Origin: Sphagnum compactum
Lineage: Eukaryota > Bryophyta > Sphagnopsida > Sphagnales
DNA length: 64,000 nucleotides
Reading direction: 5' to 3'
NCBI GenBank assembly: GCA_965153455.1
Contig: OZ234494.1
Span: 25,349,354-25,413,353 of the forward strand
Shown: piece after piece, positions 49,568-59,669 of the stretch
Numbering within the stretch: position 1 is the first letter of the stretch
Layout: every line of letters begins with the position of its first letter
Notes under the pieces: generated by a model
What the model saw: only the letters and a program-made list of their open reading frames with translations
What the model was told of the DNA's origin: nothing
Database searches by the model: none
Program-made: the position numbers and the translations under genes

Positions 49568-51224
49568 TCATCTCTGCTGGTACACAGGTGGCCCATTGAA
49601 TCCAGAAGACATCGGTGGCCTGCTTGGCCCATTGGAATAGTGATGCTGTGATGTGGTGCTGCTACCAGTGTATTGAGGCTGCAGGGTGCTGCTGGAGTAT
49701 TGCTGTTGCTGTGCAGGGCCATTGCTGCTGGGATAAAACTGTGGTGCTGGGCCGTTGCTGCCTGGAGGTTGTGCCACTGGAGGCCTGTATGTGGGTGGTC
49801 CACCACTTACAGGTCCATAACCTGCAGTCCAAAGATGAAGAACTTGGCTTGTAACCTTCCATGATGCACTCAGTCAATTGCTAGATCTCTATACCATGTC
49901 AATTTGCCAGTTTCAGAGACGAGAATCATGGTTGCCAAAGAACACAACAGGAGATATGATTGCTAACCACCCCAACAGCTGGTGATCTATTGGTGGATGC
50001 AATGGATGAAAGAAGAGGGTCACCCAAATCTCTAAATGGCTGTAGGACTGTACAACACATTGATGGCTTAGATAAAGAATATGTTCAGCTCTTAGCTCTG
50101 GCATTGCAAAAACTTTGACCGTTTGAATTTTTTTGTGTATATCCACTTGTTAGTGTCTCTGAAAGTCTGTGTACCTGAAGCAGCCGGTGCAGATGGCGGT
50201 TGCAGGACAGGAGGACGTATGCTTGGCAGAATTGGAGGCCGTTGGAGCAACCCAGAGGCAGGCAGAGGCTTGTATTGGCCAGACTGCAAAGTTGTCATAT
50301 GTTGGTGAAAAGCACCACCTATTTGTTGTTGTGCAAAAGCTGCTGCTGTTTGACCCAAGTGCTCCTTCACCTTCTGATCAATCAAACTTTGTGTCTGTTG
50401 CTCCTCAAACTGCTGGTAATACTGCCGCACATTTGCCTGCTTACACACAAGGTCAGGTGGCCCATCAGAGATACATTCTGAACAATAATATTCCAAACTT
50501 TGTGCAAATTGAAACAAGCCAGTTTTTCCTGGATGTCAAGAAAGCACAAAACCCAGATATGGAACATCTAGCCTTAAACCACAACAACAAGCCAGACTGA
50601 GGGTAGGGGTTTCACACACCTTGTGCTTATATCCTGCACAGTGCTGTTTCCTAACAGATGGCTGCATCCACCCACATCCGCAGAGGATCCAAGTCAGTTC
50701 CATTAGTGGTTCCTTACACAGCAAACATGTGTTAAACCTAACCCTATTTCACCTTAGAAAAACATACACAAAAAAACACACATAAATCATTCACCAACTC
50801 CTCTCCTCCAGAAACAAAAGAAAATACAGCAGGAAGCAGCACACCCCTGGGCTGGAAACGCAAAAGACCAGCATCAGTTTGACTTCAACTTACAGAATCG
50901 TGCGTCAGGTGCGTATCGCAGTAATCACAATAATATCTGCAAAACAAATCAACCCCCAAAAACCCTAAAAAACACATTTTTGAAAAACTCTAGAATGAGC
51001 AAGACAAGAAGAAATAGAGCACAACTGAAACTGTAAGAAAACACAAAGCACGAGAGAGATATGTTGAGAAAGAGTGTGAGAGAACCACTCTGTCCTCGAG
51101 AAAAACGTACCCGATCCTCTTTCTCGTGCATAAAACTTTCGCTGGAAGAAGAACATGAAAACGGGAACAAATTATGCTCGGCACAATGCATTTGGAAAAG
51201 GAAAAAAAACACATACCTAGGCAT
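49568..51224 (-). CDS. U1C: U1 small nuclear ribonucleoprotein C (5 exons, 202 aa)
   Basis: Minus-strand exons: 51224-51217 (8 nt, Met-Pro-Arg split), 50936-50894, 50661-50620, 50436-50175, 49821-49568 (stop TGA). All introns are GT-AG and in phase. Residues 1-31 form the U1C-type C2H2 zinc finger: [17 protein letters not shown] then [14 protein letters not shown], with Cys6, Cys9, His24 and His30 at the family positions. Next come the invariant helix ([20 protein letters not shown]) and a Pro/Gln/Ser/Gly-rich tail typical of plant U1C, ending VYQQR. U1C is a core U1 snRNP protein that stabilises pairing of U1 snRNA with the 5' splice site in the nucleus. The length is close to other plant U1C proteins. 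The upstream region (51225-51310) is GC-rich. Confidence 0.96.
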
Positions 51225-51552
51225 GTTGACAACAGACGGCGAGTGGATTGCAGCGATCGGAGCATTCGTGTTCACGCGAGCAACAGGACGCGCAGCGCGA
51301 GGTTTTTGAACGAAGAGCAAAAGGCCGCCAAAACACTCACACGGACACAACAACGCATACAAGTAACACTCTGTCCCTCACACACAAAACTACTCCTTGG
51401 TGTGGATGAAATCTGCACAAAAGACTACACTAGGTGATGTGGATGAATGAATCATGCACACAAACTAGACTATTCATTGATCTGGATGAAATCTGCATGG
51501 AATTCGGGCACATTTAAAGACAGGGGCTCTTAAGTAACTTGTGAAGCTCATT

Positions 51553-51680
51553 ATTCATTTGGATGAAATGTTGGATGTTGGATGTGCCATACGTTAAGTC
51601 TGTCTCATCTTTATCAAATGAAATGATGTTGGGTCTTCAAATGTAGTCTAATTAACATTCAACATTCATCCAAATTCATC
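51553..51680. repeat. Inverted repeat with TGGATGAA arms upstream of U1C
   Basis: The left arm (ATTCATTTGGATGAAATGTTGG) near 51553-51575 is largely complementary to the right arm (ACATTCATCCAAATTCAT) near 51653-51680. Additional TGGATGAA words lie at ~51400-51490. Confidence 0.55.
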
Positions 51681-52051
51681 TAACATGTCGGTACTTTGTC
51701 GTCACCTCCTATCCAGACCACATCAAGAGTCAAAATCCAAATATGGACGTCCATTTAATCAGAGTTTATTTTTGGGGTATCTTTGTGACTTTTTGCAAAT
51801 GGTTTGTTTGCTTTAAAATTCGTATTATGGCGATCCATGGCGTCAGCACCAGTTAGCTTTTTTTAATAATATTTCGTATTTTATTATTTTATTTTATTCA
51901 TGTAACCACATTGGCGATTATCCAGAAGAGGAAATAGCCAAATTTGGCTATAGGTCAAAGAGAATTTTAGGTCTCCTTCAGAGCTCAATTTGAAGTTGAT
52001 AAACTCTGTACTTCACTAAGTTGGCATTTTGCTTGCTCTCATCAGTACACC

Positions 52052-52068
52052 TCCTAAACCCTAAACCC
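52052..52068. repeat. Interstitial telomere-like CCTAAACCCTAAACCCT
   Basis: About 2.4 units of the plant telomere repeat, ~0.85 kb upstream of U1C. Such words also act as telo-boxes in plant promoters, but no gene start is seen next to it. Confidence 0.7.
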
Positions 52069-54336
52069 TGGACCTGGGCACATCACCTTCTTTAAGATTG
52101 AGTGCAACAAGTGCAATCTCTCCCTCCACACCTCCGCCACTAGGAACTGTACAATTGAACTTTCCAGACTTGGAAGAAGTAGCTGCTGATTCCTAACATT
52201 TGATTTCTCTTCCCATTTACTCATTTTTATACACTACTAGAATTTGTGAGCAAGACTTATTGAAGAGGCCAAATTCTGTGCAAAGATGACATTGAGTTGC
52301 TATGAGTTGAATTTCGTATCATTTATAAATATGTTAATGTGGGAGGGATGGAGGTGAAGTGAATTCTCAGCACAATGCCTAGCAACAGGATCTCTACAGA
52401 CATTCTGTGGAAATGATGTGTGCATCCTCATGTGGTGCTTCTAAACATTATGTTGCTAAGGTTGACAGTAGGGACTAATAAGAAACCCCACTTGATGCCC
52501 ACTACCTCAGACATGGTCTCATTCATCCTCATAATCAACAGGAAGGCAAATCTCACAAACATGTCGCCTTCTGATGCATCCTTGAAACAACCACTATTTT
52601 GTCATAACCTACAACCTTCTTGAATGTAGATGAAGTAATCTACTTTCTATCTATGAAGAGGGCTGGTTATGAGAAATGACACTTGATTATAGGTCAGCTC
52701 AATTTGTCTTCCCTGTTGATTATGTCCCATAACTGGCAAGGCCATCGGCTACTGGATATAGTCTCAGCGCTCCCCCATGCCTCGACTATATCTGGTTGCC
52801 AGAGTCCTCTCACCGTTTACCTAGTCTTTAATGCATGATGCCAACATAAGCTAGAGGTACAGCTGCAAGACCTTGTAACCTAGGTTCAGCAATCTGAAAT
52901 TGAAAATCTTGAACAAGACGAATTGTTCAAAATTCAACTTCGTGTTACAACTATGAGGGCTATGGAAGAAGAAGAGTATGTCTTTCAAAACGTGGCAATG
53001 TCACTGTACAATGTTGATTAGTTAACATCTCATTTTGAGATAGTCATGTGTTGAATCACAATCAAACCTTCGGCCTCAACTGATTCTTGCATGATTTGAC
53101 ACACATCTGCACATTGAGAAGCAATTTATTTCCTTGTTTGTCTTGCTCATTGGTGGACATTGAATCATCCCAACTCTTCCAACCACTGATCCGCAATTGT
53201 GAACCCATGAAAGATTCTCCACTCAGCATTGTGATGGAGTCAATGATATAGCAACGTCCATTTGCCTGACTGGTAGATACCATACACCTAAATTCTATAC
53301 CTAGATCCTCAGCTCAGCAACTTGCCTTTGTGGAATGGCCACATCACTGTACACATTTGTGCAAGTGGTCTCAAAGGATTTTGCAGGAAACAACAAAAAA
53401 TTGTTTCCAACAGAATTCTCTGAGAGATTGTTTGGACCTTATACTGAAGTCAAGCAGCAGTCCTAAACGAATATGATATTGGTTCACTGTCTAAGCCAAG
53501 AAATGGACATGGATTTCAATGGGCATCAAGCAAAGCAAACTGAGCAAGTTCATTTCTGGACAAAACAAGCAAAACAAGTGAAGTGTCTAGATGAGTCTCA
53601 AATCATGCAAAAGGATTTCAACCTATGCTGTTAGGCCAGGAACTGAAGACCAGTTATATCTGAGAAGGAAAAAATGCCTACCCAATCATTGTGTTGTGTG
53701 TGTTAGAGACTAGAGTTGCATGCCCAAGGCAATCTCTGCTCAGAATTAAGGTTAGTACTGTTGTATCTGCCTGGTGCATCCAAAAATTTGATCTTCATGA
53801 GTTCCTTTTGACAAGTTGCAGCCACATCAAAATTGCAGTTATATTAGAATGCACTTCAAACCTATCTGAGCTCAAAGCTTGCCAATGCGCATTTGTCTAC
53901 TTAACTGGTAACACTACTACACTTTGTTTGAAGCAATGAATTTCAATCTAGCACTGGCATTATTGTGACTAAAGAATTTCTAATGTGCGTATGCTTGTGA
54001 CAAACTAGAACAAAACACAAGCACAAACTTACATCCATGTTACATTTTATTTTGACAATTCATTTCAAAAAATCAAAAAATATGTTTAATGAGGCACATT
54101 AAAGTTGATTCTTTGTTATGTTCTCTCATAATCAAATTGTTATGTCTCCCAATAAAACAAAAATAAAGGGAAAATTTGTTTAGGGGAAGCCCCCAACATA
54201 CAGCATTGGAAATAAAACTAAAAAATCAAATCAGTTTTCACCCAAAAAAAAAAAAAGAGGTGGGACATTTTGTGGAGGAAAAAATTGCACTTGATAATGT
54301 GCTCTCTAGATACTCTAGAAATTTCTTGCTTTACAT

Positions 54337-54475
54337 TATTTTATCGTTAGTAGTTACACTTTGATTTCTACTATTGGGCTTTTTGGTGTTAGAGATTTGG
54401 CATTTTATTTTATCGTTAGTAGTTACACTTTGATTTCTACTATTGGGCTTTTTGGTGTTAGAGATTTGGCATTTA
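54337..54475. repeat. Perfect 69-bp tandem duplication
   Basis: The 69-bp unit starting TTTTATCGTTAGTAGTTACA and ending GAGATTTGGC occurs twice head to tail without visible mismatches over most of its length, which indicates a recent duplication. Confidence 0.9.
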
Positions 54476-54699
54476 ATTATTAAAATAAAACTTACACCCT
54501 TTCTTTTCTCTAATTATCCTCCTCTTCTTTGGTTTGTATGGCATTGGCTCCAACTTTTGGAAGTTTTACCTTATTAGAACCGGTTTCTTTGGTGAAAGTG
54601 TTTAGATTGGAACGGATTTTTTTGGTGTTCAGAGTGTGGACACAGTAAGTAGATTACAACATCTTATCTGTTGGCAGGGCCGGCGTGTTTGTGATGCCT

Positions 54700-55870
54700 T
54701 GTTTTAGGTTCTAATAATGTATTTTGCAGATTTCATTCATGTCAAGGAAAAGATGAAAAAGAAAAATTAAGAACAGAAAGGCTTGCCTTCGTGGATGAAA
54801 AATCATCTTCATAAATCATTCATCCAAATGTTCCCTCCATGAGACATATCTCTGTCATACCCAGCGCTTTAGGACCTAAAGACAAAGATGGAAAGATAAC
54901 ACAGAAAGGGTAAGAGAAGGTTGTGAAAGTTTTAGATTTTTAATAAGAAATTTTCAGATTTTATTCATGTTAACGAAAAGAAGAGGATGAAGATGAAGAA
55001 GAAAGAATTAGGAAACGAAGGGACTTGCTTCGTGGATGAAAATTATCTTCATAAATGTGTCATCCAAATGTTTCCTCCACGAGACAGTACATAGTATATG
55101 GGTGCCTAGCGCATTATAGGAGCCAAGGCAAGGTTGGAAAGATGCGTGGAAAGGTAAAAGAGAAAGTTATCTATGTTTTAGATTCTAATAATATTATTTC
55201 AGATTTCATTCAAGGAAAACGAGAGGATGAAGACGGAGACGAAGAATTAACGAGTGAAGGGGCTTGCCTTAGTGGATGAAATCATCTTCATGAATGTACC
55301 ATCCAAACGTTTCCTCCTTGAGCCAGAAGTTATATATACGCCCTAGCGCATCAGGACGGAAAGACGAGGATGGAAGGATGACGGAGAAAGGTAAAAGAGA
55401 AGGTTTAAATGCTTTAGATCCAGATTCTCAGATTTCAGTCATGACAATGAAAACAAGAGGATGAAGATGAAGGCATTAATCACAGAAGGGCTCGCCTTTA
55501 TGGATGAAAATCATCTTCATAAATGTTTCATCCAAATGTTTCCTCCATGAGACAGTAATATCTGTAACACCTAGCGCATTACGAGGATGGAAAGATAGCG
55601 AAGAAAGGTAAAAGAGAAGGTTATAAATGTTGTAGATTCTAGTAAACATTAGTTTACATTTCCTTCATGTCACGGAAAAAGAAGAGGATGAAGATGAAGA
55701 AGAACGATTAAGGGTACAAGGGCTTGCCTTCTTGGATGAACTCATCTTCATAACTTTTTCATCTAATTGTTTCCTCCATGAAACTGTACGTATATGTGTG
55801 ATTATTAGGTACATAGCGCACTAGGAAGTAAAGACGAGCATGGAAAGATGACGCAGAAAGGTAAAAGAGA
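54700..55870. repeat. Five-copy tandem array of a ~226-bp unit upstream of ARL1
   Basis: Copies start at about 54727, 54954, 55200, 55427 and 55653. Each has the same order of words: CAGATTTCATTCATG, a GA-rich tract (AGAGGATGAAGATGAAG), GGGCTTGCCTT, TGGATGAAAATCATCTTCAT, CATCCAAATGTTTCCTCCA, CCTAGCGCATTA, GATGGAAAGATGACG, AAAGGTAAAAGAGAAGG and a TTTTAGATTCTAATA tail. A partial tail of a preceding copy is visible at ~54703. Copies are clearly diverged. The array ends about 350 bp before the ARL1 ATG. ORFs on either strand across it are by-products. Confidence 0.9.
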
Positions 55871-56215
55871 ACTGAGGCCAATGAGGCAAGCAGGGAGGAG
55901 GAAGAAGAGGAAGAGACGACGTGCGCGTGCTCGATGCGCATTTGTTTTGTCGATTCTTCCTTGTGGGTGGCAGATCTTGGGTGCTCAAGGAGTTTTTTCT
56001 TCATCGTCTTCACTTCATAACACTGCCGGATAGCTGCTGGGAAATTTGTGAGTGGAAGCGGAAGTGGATTTGCTCGCTTCAAGTGCAGAAAGTTGTGTGT
56101 TTTTTGCGTGCGGGGGCGGAGCGGGGCAGAGAGGGGCGGGGGGAAGCAAAAGGGTCGGGGAAGAAGAAGTGGACCGCCTGCTGGAAGAGGATACCCTATT
56201 AGCGCTGGGAGTGGA

Positions 56216-59200
56216 ATGGGGATCTTTGTTTCTAAGCTCTTTTCATCGTTTTTTGGCGACAGGGAGGCGCGGATTCTTGTCCTAGGACTCGACAATGCTG
56301 GGAAGACTACCATTCTTTGTATCCGCGTCCTTTGCCCTTTTCGCATTTACGAATCTTGGTAGTTATTATTGTTGTTGCTGTTGTTGTTTCTTTTCGTGTC
56401 TTTTTTCTTCCTTGGGACTGGGGCTCACTTTCAGTACTTGCATTGCACCGATTGTGGAATCGCTTAGGCTCCTATTCTGTCTCTGTTTCTATCTCTCTGT
56501 CCGTCTCTGTCTCTCTGTCTCTTTCTCTGTCTCTGTCTCTCTTGCTCTCTCATTGCAGTTTTTACGGCGGAATGGAACCATCAACCCTGTGATCTAATGA
56601 AAGAGATGAAGAGACGAAGCAGGTACTGTGGTATTGTGGAAACCCTAGTCAGCTGTTCTACAGTCTGTCTGTGTCTCTCTTGCACTTCATTGCAGTTTTT
56701 ATGGCAGAATTGAACCATCAACCCTGTGATCTAATGAAAGATTTGAAGACATGAAGCAGGTACTATGGTATTGTGGAAACCCTAATCAGGCTGTTCACAG
56801 AGCTTCCCCTTCGCTTTTGCTGTCTGAGGATGGTTTTTGTGGATTGTGGTACTATTACTGCAGTCTATCCATTTTGGTTTTTCTTGCTCTCTCATTGCAG
56901 TTTTTACTGCAGAATGGAATCATCAACCTTGTGATCTAATGAAAGGGTTGAAGAGTCGAAGTGAGTACTATGGTATTGCAAAAACCCTAATAAAGTTGTT
57001 CTACAGAACTCCCCTTGTGCTTTTGATGTCTGAGGATGGGTTTTGTGGATTGTGGTACTGTTACTGTGGTCTATGCTTTTTGGTTTTTCCTTAAATCAGG
57101 CTGGGCAGATCGGTTGCAAGTCGGCGAAGTTGTGTCGACAATTCCAAGTGAGTTATATCTTGTTCTCTAATCCTGCACAGTTTTATTGGTCTGTTTCTAC
57201 AATTTTAGGAAACTTTTGTTTGCATCATTATACAAATAAGCATCTTCACAGGCAACTTCTTGAGCCCAGTGTTCTCCTTCTTCTTGTGTGAAAAATGGAA
57301 CCTAATAATAGCCTTAGCAAATGCCTTCTCTTTCTCTTCTTTTATCTGTCTGAAATTGTGACCTAAAGCAAGGCTTCACATCTTGTTGCACAAGGCACAT
57401 GGATTGAGAAACAGGAACTTCAGTCATTTTCTCATTGCATGACTGTGGAGATGATGAGAGGCAGATTAACAAGGCACACTCAGAAGTGACAAGAAGCAAC
57501 ATAAATCACTTCACAATTGTACAAGCTTTTGCATTGCATCACTGCAGTAAAGGAGATCAGAGCAATCTTTTAGCAGTTTAGATCAGTGAACCTTGATGGC
57601 AATACATCTCTCATGAATTTAGCAGCCCAGGAGGAGTAGCCAACTTTGAGCAAGGTTTCAGTGTCTGTTTGGGTTTGATTTGCAGCAATTGGATTCAATG
57701 TGGAGACTGTACAGCACAACAACATCAAGTTCCAAGTCTGGGATTTAGGTCAGTTAACTACTCTCCTCCTTCCTTCAAATTTTGCTGCATGCTTTCACCC
57801 AACTGTGGAGGCTTATGCAAGTTACAATCTCTCCATTGCCTTTTGACACAAAGAACCCTTTAGCAGGAGCACACTTTTATAGTGTCATAAAAGGTCCAGG
57901 GGCAAAAGAAGCTAATGGTAAAACACTAACCCAAACTCTAATCTGGACTATCCTTTCTCCTTTAGGATCCTCTATCTAATCACTTTAAGAGAAAGCTGGA
58001 AAACCTAAAATATCTATTCTTGTGCTGGATGACAACCATGCACTTGTGCGCATCATTTGTAGTCGATGTTGCACATTATGTTTTCTCACTTTCATTCAGC
58101 ATTTCAAGTCCTGGATAAATGCACCTATGACAACCTGTTTTCAAATAGTTATATTCAGCTAAATGAACAGTTGAGAGAACTTTGAGTAAGGCCTTGATTT
58201 GCACATAGTTATCCTCATATAGTGAACAGGGAAGGGTTTCCAAGATCAAATGACATGCAAACTTTGATCTGACTAAGTTTCTTGTCTGCTGACAGGGGGG
58301 CAGACAAGCATCAGGTAATGAGCTTGGGTATTTTGTTTCTGATCATTGCAGCATTCTTTATCCCTTTGACGCACATCACACAGTTGGGTAAGATGGTGGG
58401 GAAGGAAATTTGAACCATGCTTACATGCTATGCAGACCATATTGGCGATGTTACTTCCCAAACACTCAAGCAGTCATATATGTGGTGGATTCAAGTGATA
58501 CAGATCGCATGTCAATAGCCAAGGATGAGTTTCATGCTATTCTTGAGGTGCTCATCAGGACTGGAACTGTTTACAATCATCTTTGTGAGTTGGCTGATGA
58601 CTGATTTAGGTGGTACACTTCATGCAAGATGGTGATGTACCTCTTGGCTTAAGTGCTACAGTTCAGTCTGACTGATGGCCAATTTATGATATTGCTGGTA
58701 CATGTTATGCCAAATGGCAACAAAGGCTTTTCTGATTTCTAGAATCGACTGCAGGCCACAATGTTTGGGGCTCTCAACCTAAGTTGTGTGCATGCATCTT
58801 CTGACTCTAAAGCAATGAAAATTATCATACACAATCACATCTCTGTACAATTGGACAAATCACAAACCCTAATGCATCACTCTGTGTGCTATACCTCGTG
58901 ATGCTGATTGGGATGAGAGTAGTCTGTATAGTCACAATCTGTTTCCAGTTTTCGCTTCAGTATGACTGACATTACCCTGTTGGCAATGAACAGGAGGAAG
59001 AGCTGAAGGATGCAGTGGTGCTCATATATGCCAATAAACAGGTTTTTTTTAGAGATGTTTGCTTTTTAGTCTGACGAGCATGCTGACAGAGAATGAAAGG
59101 AATCTATTTACCAGGAAAGATATGAAGGAGGGCTAATACAATCCTAAAAAGATGAAGGTTTTTGATGTCAACTAAGTTGAATCTGAAGGAGGCTGTAAAG

Positions 59201-59669
59201 CTTGAACTGCTAGATTTCATTGCTGAGGGGTTGTCAAGTTATAAGACGGTTGCATGAACACAGGACTTGCCTGGAGCTCTTGATGATGCTGCTGTTACAG
59301 AAGCTCTTAACTTGCATAAGATCAAGAATAGACAATGGGCCATTTTCAAGACATCAGCAATCAAGGGTGAAGGTCTTTTCGAGGGTTTGGATTGGTATGA
59401 GTTGACTCTCATGTGACTGTGAAGCACAATGGTTGTTCATTGCTAGCTCAACACTTCAGAGCTAGGTCATGGGAATACTGATCTGAATTGTATCTTATAG
59501 GAAGGTAACCATGTCCATAGGGCAGATGACTCCGGGGTTCAACTGTCTTGTACCAACCAACTCCAAGGTTTTATTTCCAGTCAAATGTAGAGTGTTCATG
59601 ATTGTAAGAATCTGATTTTGGTGTTCTGGTGGCAGGCTCAGCAATATTTTGAAGTCAGGAGGCAGATAG
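56216..59669 (+). CDS. ARL1: ADP-ribosylation factor-like GTPase ARL1 (8 exons, 182 aa)
   Basis: Exons: 56216-56318, 57109-57147, 57686-57748, 58296-58314, 58436-58547, 58994-59041, 59264-59394, 59636-59669 (stop TAG). All are GT-AG with closed phases, giving 182 aa, the usual ARL1 length. Gly2 is a likely N-myristoylation site ([14 protein letters not shown]). The P-loop GLDNAGKTT is at 24-32 and switch [12 protein letters not shown] at ~46-56. [17 protein letters not shown] spans ~66-82 (switch II), NKQD is at 126-129 and TSAIKG at 158-163. ARL1 acts at the trans-Golgi network, where the GTP-bound form recruits GRIP-domain golgins. The [20 protein letters not shown] signature separates it from class I ARF. 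Exon 4 is a 19-nt microexon, and the intron after Gln128 splits the NKQD guanine-specificity motif. Read-through of the exon 7 donor would replace the last 10 residues with a short alternative tail, so splicing there is needed. Confidence 0.97.
56477..56550 (+). repeat. TCTCTGTCTC-rich pyrimidine tract
   Basis: Low-complexity (TCTCTG)n-like stretch in ARL1 intron 1 immediately before the first exon-like cassette. It could act as a polypyrimidine tract. Confidence 0.8.
56540..57090 (+). repeat. Triplicated exon-like cassette in ARL1 intron 1
   Basis: Three tandem copies (137 and 205 bp apart). Each contains a 3'-splice-site-like TTCATTGCAG or TCTCATTGCAG, then a 64-nt segment (56559-56622, 56696-56759, 56901-56964), then a GTACTRTGG donor-like end. 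In the third copy a strong GTGAGT lies 4 nt earlier. The second and third copies also share a downstream block (GATGTCTGAGGATGG etc.). Spliced to exon 1, each copy gives an in-frame stop (TAA in copies 1 and 3, TGA in copy 2). Confidence 0.8.

Larger units (their letters stand above)
51225..54336. other. Region between the divergent U1C and ARL1 genes
   Basis: Apart from the U1C promoter (51225-51450) and the repeats listed, no gene was recognised. The frames at 53062-53283 (minus) and 53691-53939 (plus) have no family signature. Confidence 0.45.

Noticed and set aside
55759-56346. Minus-strand ORF of 195 codons
   Set aside because: Spans the end of the tandem array and ARL1 exon 1 in antisense; its Pro/Ser-rich content is a by-product of the purine-rich plus strand.
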